NCBI RefSeq assembly: GCF_019399895.1
Contig: NC_091864.1
Coordinates: 8,100,001 to 8,164,000 of the forward strand
DNA: 64,000 nucleotides
Direction of reading: 5' to 3'
Origin: Cardiocondyla obscurior
Taxonomy: Eukaryota; Arthropoda; Insecta; Hymenoptera; Formicidae
Below the pieces are notes generated by a model that had not been told where the DNA came from, searched no databases, and saw nothing but the letters and a program-made list of their open reading frames with translations. The position numbers were made by a program, and so were the translations under genes. The stretch's first letter is position 1. Each line of letters starts with the position of its first letter. This document shows, piece by piece, positions 1 through 13,530 of this stretch.

Positions 1-3000
1 AATTGCAAACGTAACTATTGCTCGTTCTGGTCTTGAAAATTAATCAACGCGGATAAATAAAATCATAAAACTTTGTTAACGGTACAGACGAAAGTTTAAT
101 ATTCCACGGTAACGGTATAAATTGAGGAGCGCATACTATTGCTCAATAATGGGACATAAACGGGCATAGAGAGTTCCTCTGCGTTTCACTTATGCAACGC
201 CATTTCCATTATCCGTTCTTGGACACACTTTATATTCCCGATTCATCCCGCGTAGTTTGCGCCGAGTCGAACACCGGCGTGTTCCCGCGACTTATCCGCC
301 ATAGAAATCGCTCTCTCAATTGTCAGCGACAACTTCAAAATTGCAAAGAACTTCCTGCGTCCGCAGGAAATTCGAAAGTTGGCCGGGACGGGCGAGCTCG
401 CCGCGGGTACTAAAAGGGGAGGTTGGGGTTGCACGTATCAAGGTAAACACCGATTGGAAAGTTAGTCGCGGTTCAAATGGAGTCTCGTCTGTAAAAGTTA
501 CTGGCCGGCAAACAAATTCCTCTTCGCGGCGGTGATAACGGTGAGGTAGGGGAATTGGTCGTGCTGTTTCGAAGTGGGTCAATCTGGAGTAAAAGTCGCG
601 GTCAGCGTCTATTTGGCGAGCATCCCTGGCCCAGGCAGATAAAACGGTGAAAAACTATACCTATTGTGGAGACCTAAGCGTCTTTTAATTCCTTAATTAC
701 CGACGAATCGAAGGGAATCGTTTGTGAGAGGTAGTTATCGCAAAAAAAAAAATTAATAAAAACCTATATTTCCCCGAGCTAATCGTCGCAATAAACGTTT
801 TATATAAAATTGAATAATAAGCAGCCTCGCGATGTGGAATAATTTAAAAAGTAGGATTTGCACACACGACACTCTAAAAGTCAACTTATGCATTTTACAC
901 GAAATGAGTTCGCTAAATACACGTGGAATATATAGCTTACTGCGTAAATTTGATTTGCGTTTATCACCGCTTCCAACGTATTGCGCGTAATTCTATCACT
1001 TCCCGCTTTACGTCGGTAACTTTTCTGCGTTAGTGTGCATTTGCTTCTAATTGATCCGCTTATTTTTTATTGGGCGCGTTTCTTGGGCGATTTTCGAGGC
1101 CGTGCATTGAGTAATCGTCACGTTATTGGAATGTATTTAATATTTGATTTATTATCGTTAACGATAGATACGGCAAGTTTGATCGCGCGAATACTTTCAC
1201 GCGATCTTATTTTATCCATTTGCGTACGTTCCTCACGCCGGTCTTCCTTCAACGCGACGAAGGCGTTGCAGAAAGATGCGTTTCATCGAGAAAGACGAGC
1301 GCTGTTTATTCGGGATTGTTTTAAAGCGATGACGCTCGGATATTTATTAAAAGTACTGTTGTGCGGATGTACAAAGGGCTGCGGAGTGACGTATAAAAAT
1401 CCAGGGGATTATGTTTCTTTACGTACACAACGTTGACGCCGCGTTCCTTTCTTCCGTGCCAGCGTGTGCCTGGGATTTGAGCCTTTGTGCGATCGCAAAA
1501 CTAACATTGCGGTTCTCGCAAACGTCGCGAATTAAACGTCGATGTAAAAGAACGCAAGTCATTCAGTCTAACGGGGAGGAGGAGGGGGAGGGGGGTTATT
1601 TATTTATCTTAAATTACGGTGGAAAGTAGTTTCATGTATTTTCTATTCAAACACGGATGAAAATAAGAGCAGATAGAGAGAGAAAGAGAGAGCGGAGATC
1701 GACCGATTATAATTTCTTAAAAATGAATACGACAGCTTATATCGTTAATTTAATAAATAGAGAGGAATCCGAGTTGATTTTACGTAAGACGATATCGTGC
1801 GTGTAACGCGGTAATTTTATGGAGTTCCAATTAACATTTCGCTTACGCGAACTTCTGAAAACGGCGGGGGAGAAAATTTTCTACATACGTCCTTCTGAAT
1901 TTAATACGGAAGCTACGGAGCAGGGTATACGCAATGTAAATGTAGGAAATTATATTTCACGTGCACGTGTGTGGATGCGCGCGGGGATTAACGTGTTTGC
2001 AGTTACCGCTGTGAGTTTAGCATATAGCACGAATTGCGCCGGCATTCGCCTAATTTGCATATAAATCGTGTAATAATGTTATGCAATAATAATGCGGATT
2101 GGTGAAATATGACTTGTTGATCGACGTACGATAATGTGTATAAACGGCGGCATTACGGCCCCGGAGGCGACGACAGCGACGGAAAAACTAAATAATTTCA
2201 TTGTTAATTATGACGGGTGGGCATTATCTATATGTTGCGAAGGCTATTTAGCGCACTCGCAATTGTAACGGAGCCTCGACGCTCATGCGGATTTTACAAA
2301 CGGCTCGTTTCCGCAGTATTTTACATTATTCATAACGAGGACTAGGATTCTACAAGCGCCACAAATCTGGCGCCATTTTTCTCGTCGTTTCTTGCGGTGA
2401 AATCCTCCTTTCATAAATTTTACATCCTCCCGTGTAGCTCGCGCTGAAATAATCATACGTGGCGTCGCTTAATGTCCCACGGCTGCTGTAATTGATCATT
2501 TTCAATTCATATTCTCGGACACGCCGCGCGTATATGTTGGATGGCGCGGTATTGGCGAAGTTGACGGTATCGCGATAATATTTCATAAATGTTACACGAC
2601 GCCGCGCGATACATTTTACCTGACCGAACTCTCGACAAACTTGTCCTCGATTACATAATATAAATGTCCGGGAGAAAATTAATCTCAGGTAATTAAAATA
2701 TTAAAAAAAAAAAAAAGAAATCTAAGAGCGCGCAGCTAATGTAGCCGCTGACAAAATAAGGTTTTTCTCTTACGGACGGTGAAACATATAGCGCGCGGGG
2801 TCGATTCACGAATCGCTCTCGATTCGCGTAGCGGAGCCGGCAACAACAGGGTGATAAACCTTTAGTGCGGCCGTTACCGCTAAAGGAGACGCGTTGGAAA
2901 GCGCCGGGCCGAAGAATTCCCCCGGGTACTCGAAATCACCGCGTTAATTCCGAGGTGTCTGAGAAGTGGCTGAGCCAGAACTGCGGTGCGCCGGTGGTGC

Positions 3001-6000
3001 ATACGTAGGCACGTATACGCGAGCCTTAGCTGCGAAGGCGCCTTGGCAAACTTACGCGAACACCTTGGCGGGTATGCGCCAAGCCCGCCCCCGTTGCACG
3101 TCGGACTCTCGGTGTTAGTGAATGGCGCAGGGATGGGGTCGTGGAAACGCGCCGGGACGAAGGGCCATTCTTGCCGCGAGCGTTGAGGGGGGATGCTTGT
3201 GTCAGCGTTCCGTTTGTTCCCGTCGTCTCATTCCAGAATAACTGTCGCGACACTAGCTGCTTCCCATCTCGGGCTTTCAAACGAAGACACGGTGCTTCGG
3301 CAACTTGTGGAATCGTTTGCGATAAGTACACTCGGTAATCAGGACGTGTCTCTCGATCCAAATTGGTACGTTCTTATTCGGTTCGGTTAAATAGACAATA
3401 TCGTCGACAATTTCTTCTTTTGGAATAAGTTTTCTTTTTTTTTTGTGCACGAAATTCAACAATTTTTAAAATAAAATTATACTCCTAGATTATACACGTT
3501 TATATTTTTTTTCTTTTTTCTAATAATTTAATAAATTAAAAATTGCGCACAAATTCCACTTGTCATAATTTAGTTTGTATTTCGCAGCGAAAATAGATTA
3601 TTATTTTATGTCGCACTTTGTTTTGCACGCTCATTCTATGAACTGCACGCAAAACAATTTATTTATGCCGCATGAAATTAATTATATACCATTTCTCTTT
3701 TCTGGCACGAAAATCTATGACTGCAATGACGGATTAAGCGCTTTAATTAATATTCAATATCTTTAATATAAAATGGAAATGAAATACCGACTATCATTTA
3801 TGCACAATGTAATTTTATCATATAATTTATTTTAGTCGCGTATGATGTAATTGCATTATTACAAATCAAATCGCTTTACGTTATCTTCAATTTGCCTGCA
3901 ACTTATAAACTATTATTATTTTTTTTATTTAAATATATGTACTTCAGACTAGGTGAGCAATTTATTTTCACATTGCTTAAAGACATCGGTTGTACATATC
4001 ATGTAGTTTAATATTCAAGGTACATTATTACTGTCTGGCGTTTAAAGAAATTTGATTATCTTTAATATTCCTCTGCGATATTTCAATACCAAATTTTATG
4101 GTAGTTCCCTTCGTCGGTATTCGCGCGAAATTCTCGATTCCTCAATGCCCCAGGGAAAACATCAGTCAGATGCGCAAGAGAAAAGAAAATGTTTCCGTCA
4201 AGGGCCGCGGAGGGTAATAGAACAATTCGTGCATAGATGATTACGAAATGCGAGGGTGCACGTGGACTGATAAAGAAAAAAAAAAAAAAAAGCGGTAAAA
4301 ATCTCGAAAATCAACGTGCAGCTTAATTAGCAGAATTTCGTCTGCATTTAAACGTCACGATGAGGTAGGATTATTCAAGATTGATGGATTTCATACTCTT
4401 CGCTCCCATACGCTTCAATATTCTCGATCCGACAAAGTTCACCAATATTCTCTTTATGCGAAATGGCGGGAGTGTTATAACAGATATTCCGAGGATTGAT
4501 AATGGGTTAACGATACGTGAAAAATACCGATCGGAAGTTTTTATAAAGATCTATTACGCGAAAGACATAATACAGAAATACGCGACAGATACGATGCATT
4601 AAATGTATTAAATTATTAAATAAAATAACGCGAAACGTTAAACGGCGACCGTATTTGTAAAATAAAATTTTTCATTTAATAGTATATTTATTATTCGCGA
4701 CTTATATATCGCTCTATATTTTATTAATACTCGAGTCTTTTTACCGAAACGTTGAACACTTTATTCTGGCTCCAGCTTTAGGGCGCCACGAGATAGATAG
4801 TGACTCCGGTTGTTTTAGTTTTCAGCTGATATTTAATTTCCTCCCGGATATTCGCTCGGATCAAGCGTTTGGTTTAGGATCTTCTCAGTATTCCATAACG
4901 CATCAAGTGGCGTTAAATAAAAAGAAACGAGGACGCGCGCGGACGCACGTTGCGTACGAAATCTGAACGATTCGCTCTCATTACAATAAATTTTAGATGA
5001 ACGACAACAAACGCATATATAATTCGGTTTCGCGATCTCGAAACGTTTCGATTTGGCTTTCATATTGTCCGCGTTCGCGGAATAATTTTACGGCATTTTC
5101 TTTTTTTATTTTTCACACAATTGACACAACGCGTTGGTTCGTTTCTGAATTTCAAGTCTTTGGAAATATATCGCTTAGCTCTTTAAAGCCACGGTGGCGC
5201 AAGCAGGATTAATTATATCAGCTTCTTCCGAAACTCTCCTGAATGTAACCCCATTTTATCTTCTAGTTCATGAAATTAGTAATTCTCATAAGCTCGACAA
5301 GTAATTATGTTCTTGTTTGCGAGTGTACAGTGCCCAGCTCGGTAGCGATTGAGAAGTTAATTACGCGACGACAAATAAGGCAGCCTTATAACTTGGGCGT
5401 AAATACAGTTACACAGCATGAATAATTCATCACCACCAGCACGCGATTATGGTACGGGAAATGATACATAATCACATAGCATTTATCTCGAATTGTTTTA
5501 TTAGTTTCTCATTGTTTCTCATTGCCACGCGGGCTCTATTCTCAAAAAAATGCTGCTTTGCGAAAAATCTGTCGGTACCTAAGGAACGTTTCCCCGATGG
5601 AAACGCGAAAATATATTATCTCGCGCTTTATTTTTCGTGCTACCGTGCTCGCGTGTCGTACGTTTCACGTGTTCACGTGCGGCTGTGCGTCATTAACAAA
5701 TTTATCATAAAACGAGAATATTATTATAACGAATAATAGGTATCCGATCGTTATCCCCCGCGCGCGATTAATTGAAGATTATATTTCATCCTACGCGCAG
5801 AATATTTTCGAGATACGCGTCCATACAAAGAATAACCACTTATCGCCTTTCATTTATTAATTATTAAAGCGATACGGTTAATAAAGCACCATTATGAGCG
5901 CGATTGAAACTGTTGCGCCATTTTAATGCGTTATTTCCTATATTATACGCAGAAAGGTATTGTCCGCGACATAATATTATTCTATAATTACAGAATAATT

Positions 6001-8760
6001 CAATTATCGGGTACTGTATTAGTTTATGTTTCTAATGAATTGCAGAATATTTAATCTGTTTTTCGTGCGAAAATTATTAATGCCTCGTGAGGTTTACGTA
6101 ATCTAAGTATTTTACGGGCTTTCTTTATTTTTTTTTTTTTTATTTAAGAGTTTCTGTTTGCGAGATCATATTATTATTTCGCGGGTTAAGCGTTTGCTTC
6201 GCGTAGACAACACGTGAACCGATTTTACGGGCATACGAAGGAAACGTCGATTGGGATTTGCGCGCACAGCAGAACTTGCATCACTATTTTTATAGCGTTT
6301 CGGCGAACGTAAATGAATTTTCCTCTTCCCGCGATTTCGATCTAAATATTATGCGCATAATAGAGCATCCTATAACCCGAGCGAGCCTGAGTAACACGAT
6401 AATAAATTGACTCGGTGCATCGAAACACGCGCTTCTGCATTGTACATAATCCAATCAAAGCGCATCGTGCCTCGTAAACGGCAATGCGCGTTCGTTTATG
6501 TTCGTCTTGTTGTTTGTACGTCATTTGCGCTGAAGAGCACCAATCATAACTCTCACGCAAGCTGCGGAAACCTGCACAACGACCGTGCTTTAATTAAAAA
6601 AGATAGAAAAAAAAGGGGATAAAAATTTAATATAAAAATGTGCTCACGTGATAACAGATTACCTGGCGATCGTTAATAATATTAAAGCCGCGTGTAGATA
6701 TTTTTTTTCCCCTTCTAAACGCTTGCTGGACGGTACCTTCGATGAACGTATTTGCCGCACGGATAAAATTCGGTATTGCGGTAAATTTTTTCATAAACCC
6801 GAAATTTCGGAATCTCACGCTGTATCGGCAAATTTCCACCGTGAACAAAACTAGACTAGAACGGGAGACAGCCTCGGATTATTGACTCGCGCGCGTTCTC
6901 TCATCTCGCGAGGATTCGCATTTCCGCAAGCTGCTTTTGGCAGCCCACCCTCATTTCGTGGCCCTTGTGGGACGCGCTGCAGAAACTCGGAAAAAGAAAC
7001 GGCCAGCTGATGGCTCCTGCTAATTTACGGTACCATTAATCACATTCGCCACCTCCATTCTGCTGTCGCTAATTTCGCGCGGTGCGACCGCCGGCAATTT
7101 TTCATCTACCGGCACTACTAAGGTCACACAGTTTGGCCGGTACGGGAGGGGGGAGGGGAGGGGGGGAGAGAGAAGACTATAACCGGAAAGAAAGGGGTCC
7201 CTCTTAATTCCCCTATGGAATTCGCAGGCTGCGCATACGTGCCCTTCGTATCAGTTACGGTTTCGAGATTTATAAATAAACGTACTTAGACGCACACATG
7301 CAGACGCGCTGTAATAACTCTGTTAGAAATACTTATATACAGCGGAAAACTCGCGTCCCTCTTGACTCACCGTACTACGAACCGTACATTGTACATTAAA
7401 AAAGAAATATCGACGTGCAGCTTTGCAACGTAGACTTTTTTTTCCCCCCAAGTTAATTGTTGAAAATAACGACGGGGGTTTATTAATTAATTATAATACG
7501 TGAAACAGCGTTCCTTCGTTGCGAAGGGCTTTATATAAATCGTTGAAAACACGGTCGCGTTGAGCAACTTCGGAAGCGACGTGCAACTTAGGCGCAAATT
7601 GGTCGAGGGCTGTAAGTAGAACCGAAAATCGTTCTTTAGCTCTTCCATCATCCCGAAAGACGTATCGCACGTACTAATTCGACGGAAGTTGTTCGCCCGG
7701 CAAAGGGAACTTAGCGCCTTCTTTCTTCGCTGCTCCATTTGTTAACAGCGACCGTTAAAATGACGATTATCCGCCCGGACGTAGATTGAACGATGAGCCA
7801 CCTTTTTTGACGCCCGGATTATCACGCGGGATTATGTCCTCACTAAGACCGCGCGAAAAACAGGGGGAGATGTCAGGTTCAATTTTTCCACAGTCGTCCT
7901 GCAAGGGCCGCACGTGCAAACGTCAGAACGAATTTGCGCTAATTATCCGCCCGAAGCGAGCCTTTCAGCGAAAACGCTACGCGTCCCGGGAGCATTTAGA
8001 AGTAGTTTAATTATTCGTAATTGTCGGCATTGTTTTCTACTTTCAATATAGGTCGGGCGATTTCAGAAATTTTCCCCCGTCACTGAACAATCCCCGAGTG
8101 CCATAAAATCAGACCCGAGCAGCGTTAAGAGAAATAACTTTGTATTGTAGCAAAGAAAACTTTGAGATTAAACGTGAAGGAAATAGTTTATCAGCCCCCC
8201 TCCCTTTTTCTCCCGGTTTTATCTACCTCGTGGATTGTTTCTTTAGTTGGGCTTTAATATGTCGAAGGGCTTCTTTATCAATTACATTAGCCCGGTGCAG
8301 CGTTGCACAGTCAAACATGATCGAGTTATTCGGTTATCGATCCGCGTGCAAACACGCCGAACGAGATAATCCTTAACGATTACGCCGGAGATCCTGGACG
8401 TTCCTGAAATTATGTGCCGGTAAGAGCTTCTTATTGCGCGGCGACACAAATCTTTAAGGGCAACGAGTTTCAAAGGATCACATAAATCCATCTGACAGAT
8501 TCATTCATTTTAAGAGGCCCGCAGGTCCGCAAGACGTCTTCGCAATCCATTTAGCTCACCCACTTTCCGAAATTACAAAGAATGCCGGACGCGACCTCGC
8601 GCACGTCGATAAAAAAATTGCCCGGCGACGGGAAGAAATACGCTTTGTCGAAGACGATGCAATAAACATTTCCCCAAACGCGATCAATGAAATACAGATA
8701 TTTTCACGGACGCTGCCGGAGATTTTTGATTGGCCCTTTTTATTACTTAGCGCGTTGCGT
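1..8760. other. No supportable gene
   Basis: AT-rich DNA with short homopolymer runs and scattered CpG-rich patches (about 2800-3200 and 6900-7200). The longest open frame, 1035-1436 plus, begins at GTG and has no recognisable domain or splice context. Intergenic or intronic DNA of a gene extending beyond the window. Confidence 0.6.
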
Positions 8761-8769
8761 AAAAATGTG

Positions 8770-8923
8770 TAGGTGTATACGCTCAACGAACGAACAGCGA
8801 ACGCAAACATTTGCAAACAAATCAATCACTATAAAAATACCACGTCAACAACACACATCACCGACGAATGTTCGCGGTCGCTGTGTTCGTTCGGTGTTCG
8901 CTCACTAAGTGTACATACACCTT
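8770..8923. repeat. Fold-back element with imperfect ~45-55 bp arms
   Basis: Left arm at 8770-8811 (AGGTGTATAC...AACGAACGAACAGCGAACG...AAACATT) matches the reverse complement of 8867-8923 (AATGTTCGCGGTCGCTG...GTACATACACCTT) with a few mismatches and an insertion in the right arm. About 55 bp separates the arms. The layout is MITE-like. No target-site duplication or known terminal motif was confirmed. Confidence 0.6.
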
Positions 8924-9671
8924 CAAACAAACAGAATGTGAAACAGCGTGGAAAAGCGAAGCAGCTAGATTTCTTTTCGTTCTTTTTTTTTCTTTTTTTT
9001 TTCTTTTCTTTTTACTTCTTTTGAGAAAATACATGGGCGCTTTCTCAATCGCAGACCGGACTTTTCCTTATCATTTTCTCTCCTCGGCCCTAAATAGAAA
9101 CGCCGGAACATTCAGATTCTTCGTATTAACTGGAATCAAAGGAAATCGCTGAGAAATCCATAGCCTCAAGACCGAGTCGATTCTTTGAATAGATTCCCTC
9201 GTTCTATTTCTGCTTCTTTTTTTTCCCCGTACGATGTTTTTCGGTCTATCTCTCTTCTATCTCCCATCGGTCCGCTTTTAGTTTGTAACAATTTTAGATA
9301 AATATTACCTGTCCAAAAAAAAAAAAGGGAGAAATACTTTTCTTAATCGAACGTATTCTTTAATTATTTCGCGCTGGCATTATCCCCGCGAACAATTAAC
9401 CTGATAATTTTGTTGTGCGCTTGGAATTTCGGTAGTTGATTATCCGAGAGATCGCCGAGTTAAATACGCGAAGGGCGGTAGAAGGGCAAGGTCGAAGGTT
9501 ATCGCGATTTCGCGCATAGGTCTTTTGCTCCAGAACTGTCGCGAGTGACGATTCGATATTACGTGCGAAAACCCATTAACGTGCTCGACCACTAATTAAA
9601 TCTGGAATAAACTAACTCGGAATAATTGGGTCACCGTGGATTATACTAATTATTTCTTTAATAAGAAGGAG

Positions 9672-9698
9672 AGACTCTCTCTCTCTCTCTCTCTCTCT
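9672..9698. repeat. (CT)n microsatellite
   Basis: An uninterrupted CT run of about 27 bp in otherwise unannotated sequence. Confidence 0.9.
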
Positions 9699-12664
9699 TA
9701 CAAGCTCGCTCTTTGATTTAGTTCTTCCCTATAATATTTCTCGCAAACGGCGGTTCCTTCTTTTCATAGCGTCAGCAAGAAATTCGTAATAATTTGCGCG
9801 AAGACCGTGACGACGTTTAAGCAGCTTCAAAACGTACCAGAAATTACGAGATAATTAATATTCGCCGGCAGCCTCGTGACAGAAAAAGCGGCATAATTTG
9901 GACTCGGTATAAAATTACCTCTGACAGCCATGTCGCGTTTGTAACGAGCCGATTAGCATTTTATTTGTGCATTTATGCGCTATGCGAAAAACTCTGGACG
10001 CGATAAATTATACCTAAAATATTTCTAATATTAGAAGTATTTATATTTTTAATTTTTAATTTTTTTTATTTTTTTATTTTTTTTGCACAATATCTTATTT
10101 ATAACTTCGTGACTTTAAGACGCGTTTCATCATTTATAAGATGACGTAGTTATGCACGTAAACGATGTAGTTATTTAAAATTACGAAAGATCACAGGGAC
10201 GTCTTTGCTTGATTCGAACTGTATTGAGTAAACATTATTAAACGCTGGTGAATTTTTTAACAAAAGGAGTTAATTTACACGCGACGTATAAATTACCTTT
10301 AATGCAGTTACAATTTGCAACTACTTAAGAAACTTGTACATGATTAACGAGCATTGTTCGCAAGGTAACGTTGAAGAAGTTACGGGACTAGTGACTACAG
10401 ATCACGCGACCTGACAAGGTTTTTGAGGTAGAGCACAAGCGTCGTATAAACTGCTAAAATGTCACGTGTACGGGATGGTGACGCGCCGTGATCATGCAAC
10501 AACCGGAATCATACTAGTTGTCACGTACAAACAAGCAGGTACGGTTCTTGACGTAAAATACGTTTTTATTCGTCCCAGAGAACCGCTGGAAAACAGCGAC
10601 GAGTGAGCGCACGGTGATTTATGCTCACATGGCACTGACACTGTAGGATGGTGCCATCGCTCTCTTCTAATTAGCTCTCGCCATTAAAAGAAAAAAAAAA
10701 CAAAAAAAAAATTTTAATGCGTTGCAATATAAATTTATTTATAATTTTCCCACGTGCGAGCTTACACACGTGCGTACGATCGTATTTATTATTTTGTGCA
10801 TCACACGTTGAATATTTTATGTCTCTCTGCTGATTATTTAAATTTCCGCACAAAGTTCGTTAATCCAAATTGTCGTGCTTCTTAAAACTTGCTCAGAATT
10901 CGATCCACAAAATCGCAGCGTATAAAAATACTTTTATTTACTAGACACGATGTCTTTTATTGACATAAAATTTTTTGAACGACAAAAATTGAGCCGAGGG
11001 AAGAGTTTCATTGCGAATGTAACGACGAGGCAGACGTAGATGTAGTTAAGTTCAATGACACGGCGGTTTGAAGATCCTTAGACTTTGAGACGCTCCACCG
11101 TACAAGGATGCTTTTCTCAATACATCGGCGACTGTGACAACTTCTCGTGAAAATATCTTGTTTTCCATTCGCTCCTCTCTCGCCGGTTTCGTAAGCCGAA
11201 ATTCGTGAAGGTTCGAGGCCGGTAGAATTGCGCTTTAATTAAAAAGCTCTCATGGTTACGAAGGGTGCTCCGCGCGGTTGTTAGAATCCTTGTCGATCGT
11301 CCTCACCGGGTCTCTCGCGACTGTAATTTTGAGCCGCGAAGTCACCACGAGTGCTCTCCTCAGGTGTGTCTTGTGCTAATCAGTTTGGAGATATCATTAT
11401 TATTATTTTAGTTGTTGTTAATTATCGTGCTTTCTTCATTAAATCGTCTGAAGAGGGTGCGGATTTCCAGATAGATTAATGCACTTTATATTATTTGAAA
11501 TTATTAATCTGGTTTGAAATACTCAAATTTCTCGACGGGGAGAATTGTATTTATTATTAATTATAATTTGAGAGCTATTATTAGAGCGTTAGAAAAATCT
11601 GTCTGGATTAACGTGTTAGATAAAATATTCGCCTATGGGATACTTTTCTTTTTTATTCTTTTTTTTTTTCTTTTTACGGGATACTAGATTCATCTTCTAT
11701 TGCCGTCTGCACAATTTCTGCAATTTCGTTCGCGTTTCAAGCGATTCCTTTTCAAAATCTCCTTTCAGTACTGCCTGATTTCAGTCAGTCTGAAAAATCC
11801 GTACGCCATTATCCGGCCCGAGCAAGACAGCCGCTTCAAAATCCCGTTACAAATCGCTGCACTCTATCCACGAGGATTCAATTGGTGATATTACGAGATC
11901 GCTTTGTCGTACTCGTCCACTGAGACTCTGGATTGAGTTAATAAAAAAGTCGCCGGAAAGATACGGGATATTTGTCAAGAACGGAAATGAACAAAGTAAG
12001 CTAACGTTACTTACAAAGAAACGAATATCATTCCCTCGATTTCTCTTGAAAACTTACTTGATTTCGTACACTTCATTTTGAAAGGCACGCAATTTTTTTT
12101 CTTTTTTCTTTATTTCTTTTTTCAAATTTTATATATATTTTTTTCTAATTAATTTCTAATTAAAATAAGAGAATTATGTGTCAATATATATTGTAATTTA
12201 ATTAATTGTGATATGATATCGTTTGTAATTAAGCGCTTCATCAGTATCGATTAGTTATTGCAAATTAAACATTCTTTTCCTATATCGCCAATTTTACCGG
12301 CATTAAAACAAATTAAATAAACGTCAATTAAAAACCCGACCAATTGATAATACGGCTTTCACGTTTTGAATTATAATATAAGTCTCGTTACTTTAACTGC
12401 CGAGTTACCCGATTGATGATAGCGCGTAATAGGTGTGATGTTACGCGATAAATGAACCAATTTCCCGAGGATTTCGCCTGTCTCAATATTGGCAGTTTTA
12501 GAGGCACGCGTATCAAGGTTCTTGACTGTCTCGGATCATCTTAGAGCCGAGCTCCTCTGAGGGATAAGTGGTTATCGACGCGAGCAGTGGATTTTCTAGA
12601 TGAAAAAAATCGTCTCCACCTTATCCTAAGATATATAAATTGCCCTGCTTCGAAGGTATATCGG

Positions 12665-12711
12665 TATTTTATACCACCTCGCACCGACGAGGTGCGAGGT
12701 GGTATAAAATA
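12665..12711. repeat. Perfect 21-bp inverted repeat with 5-base loop
   Basis: Left arm 12665-12685 (starts TATTTTATACC, ends CTCGCACC) is an exact reverse complement of the right arm 12691-12711, with GACGA between them. It would form a strong hairpin in RNA or a cruciform in DNA. Confidence 0.95.
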
Positions 12712-13257
12712 TACTATAATCGCCACATGAAAGTTATTTATGTCACAAATTAACGTAAGCTTTATAGCAGTTATTTATTCCACGCGATCAGGACAATAGA
12801 TTTTTTTTTTTTTTTTTATTGTTGGGACAATAATTTTTTTTTTTTCCGTTACTAGCACGCGACACTTCAGCTTTGTCAACGTCTTTTTCGTCACACTACC
12901 CTATTATTTTGATTCGATTTCGATTCAGTTTAATTTCTGAACCTCTCAAACAACAACGCGATTGTCAATCAAATGTCAATCTATTAAAAATTAATTTAAA
13001 AAAATTGAATATTTAATTATACGTAAAAAAAATTTTTTTTTTGTTAATTCTACCGCGTGGAATTACCCGAGTGGAAATTAATTTCCACCGTTACTTAATA
13101 ATTAGCCAATTCGTGGTTCATCTCGTGACTGTCTAGCAAAACTATCCAGCAATCTAGAAAACTAGATATCTAAACGTTTTTCGCCGCATTACTAGTTTAT
13201 TGCGCGTCCTGACCTATCTAACGCGTGGTCGACTGCCGAATTCGCTGGTCGTCGAAC

Positions 13258-13530
13258 CCGCAGATCACCGCGATAATGTGAGTACGTGCGTGTGTCAACA
13301 TCTAGCCGGGAGATCTTCGCATTCCAAGTTCGCAAGGTGGAGGACACGCGGGCGACAGACGGCGAGAATCGGTTGCCTCGACGGATTCGGCAGTCGACCG
13401 CCGCGATAGTGTGAGTACGTGCGTGTGTTTACATCTGGCCGGCAGGTCCTCGCATTCCAAGCTCGTAAGGTGAAGGATGGGCGGGCGGCGGACGGCAAGA
13501 ACCGGTTGCTTCGACGGATTCGGCAGTCGA
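13258..13530. repeat. 133-bp tandem duplication, about two copies
   Basis: GTGAGTACGTGCGTGTG occurs at 13278 and 13411, and CAGTCGA at 13391 and 13524. Both pairs are offset by 133 bp. The units are GC-rich and about nine-tenths similar by eye (shared GCATTCCAAG, CGACGGATTCGGCAGTCGA). A reverse-complement fragment, GGTCGACTGCCGAATTCG, lies just upstream at about 13227. No protein or known satellite was recognised. Confidence 0.8.

Noticed and set aside
1035..1436. 133-codon open frame on the plus strand
   Set aside because: It starts at GTG, has no recognisable domain, no splice context, and overlaps a second open frame; probably chance.
8970..9020. Phe-rich predicted peptides
   Set aside because: Translation of a T-rich homopolymer tract, not a membrane protein.
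12665..12711. MicroRNA precursor reading of the 21-bp hairpin
   Set aside because: The 5-base loop and lack of a longer stem do not fit a usual precursor, and no known seed was recognised; kept only as a hairpin.
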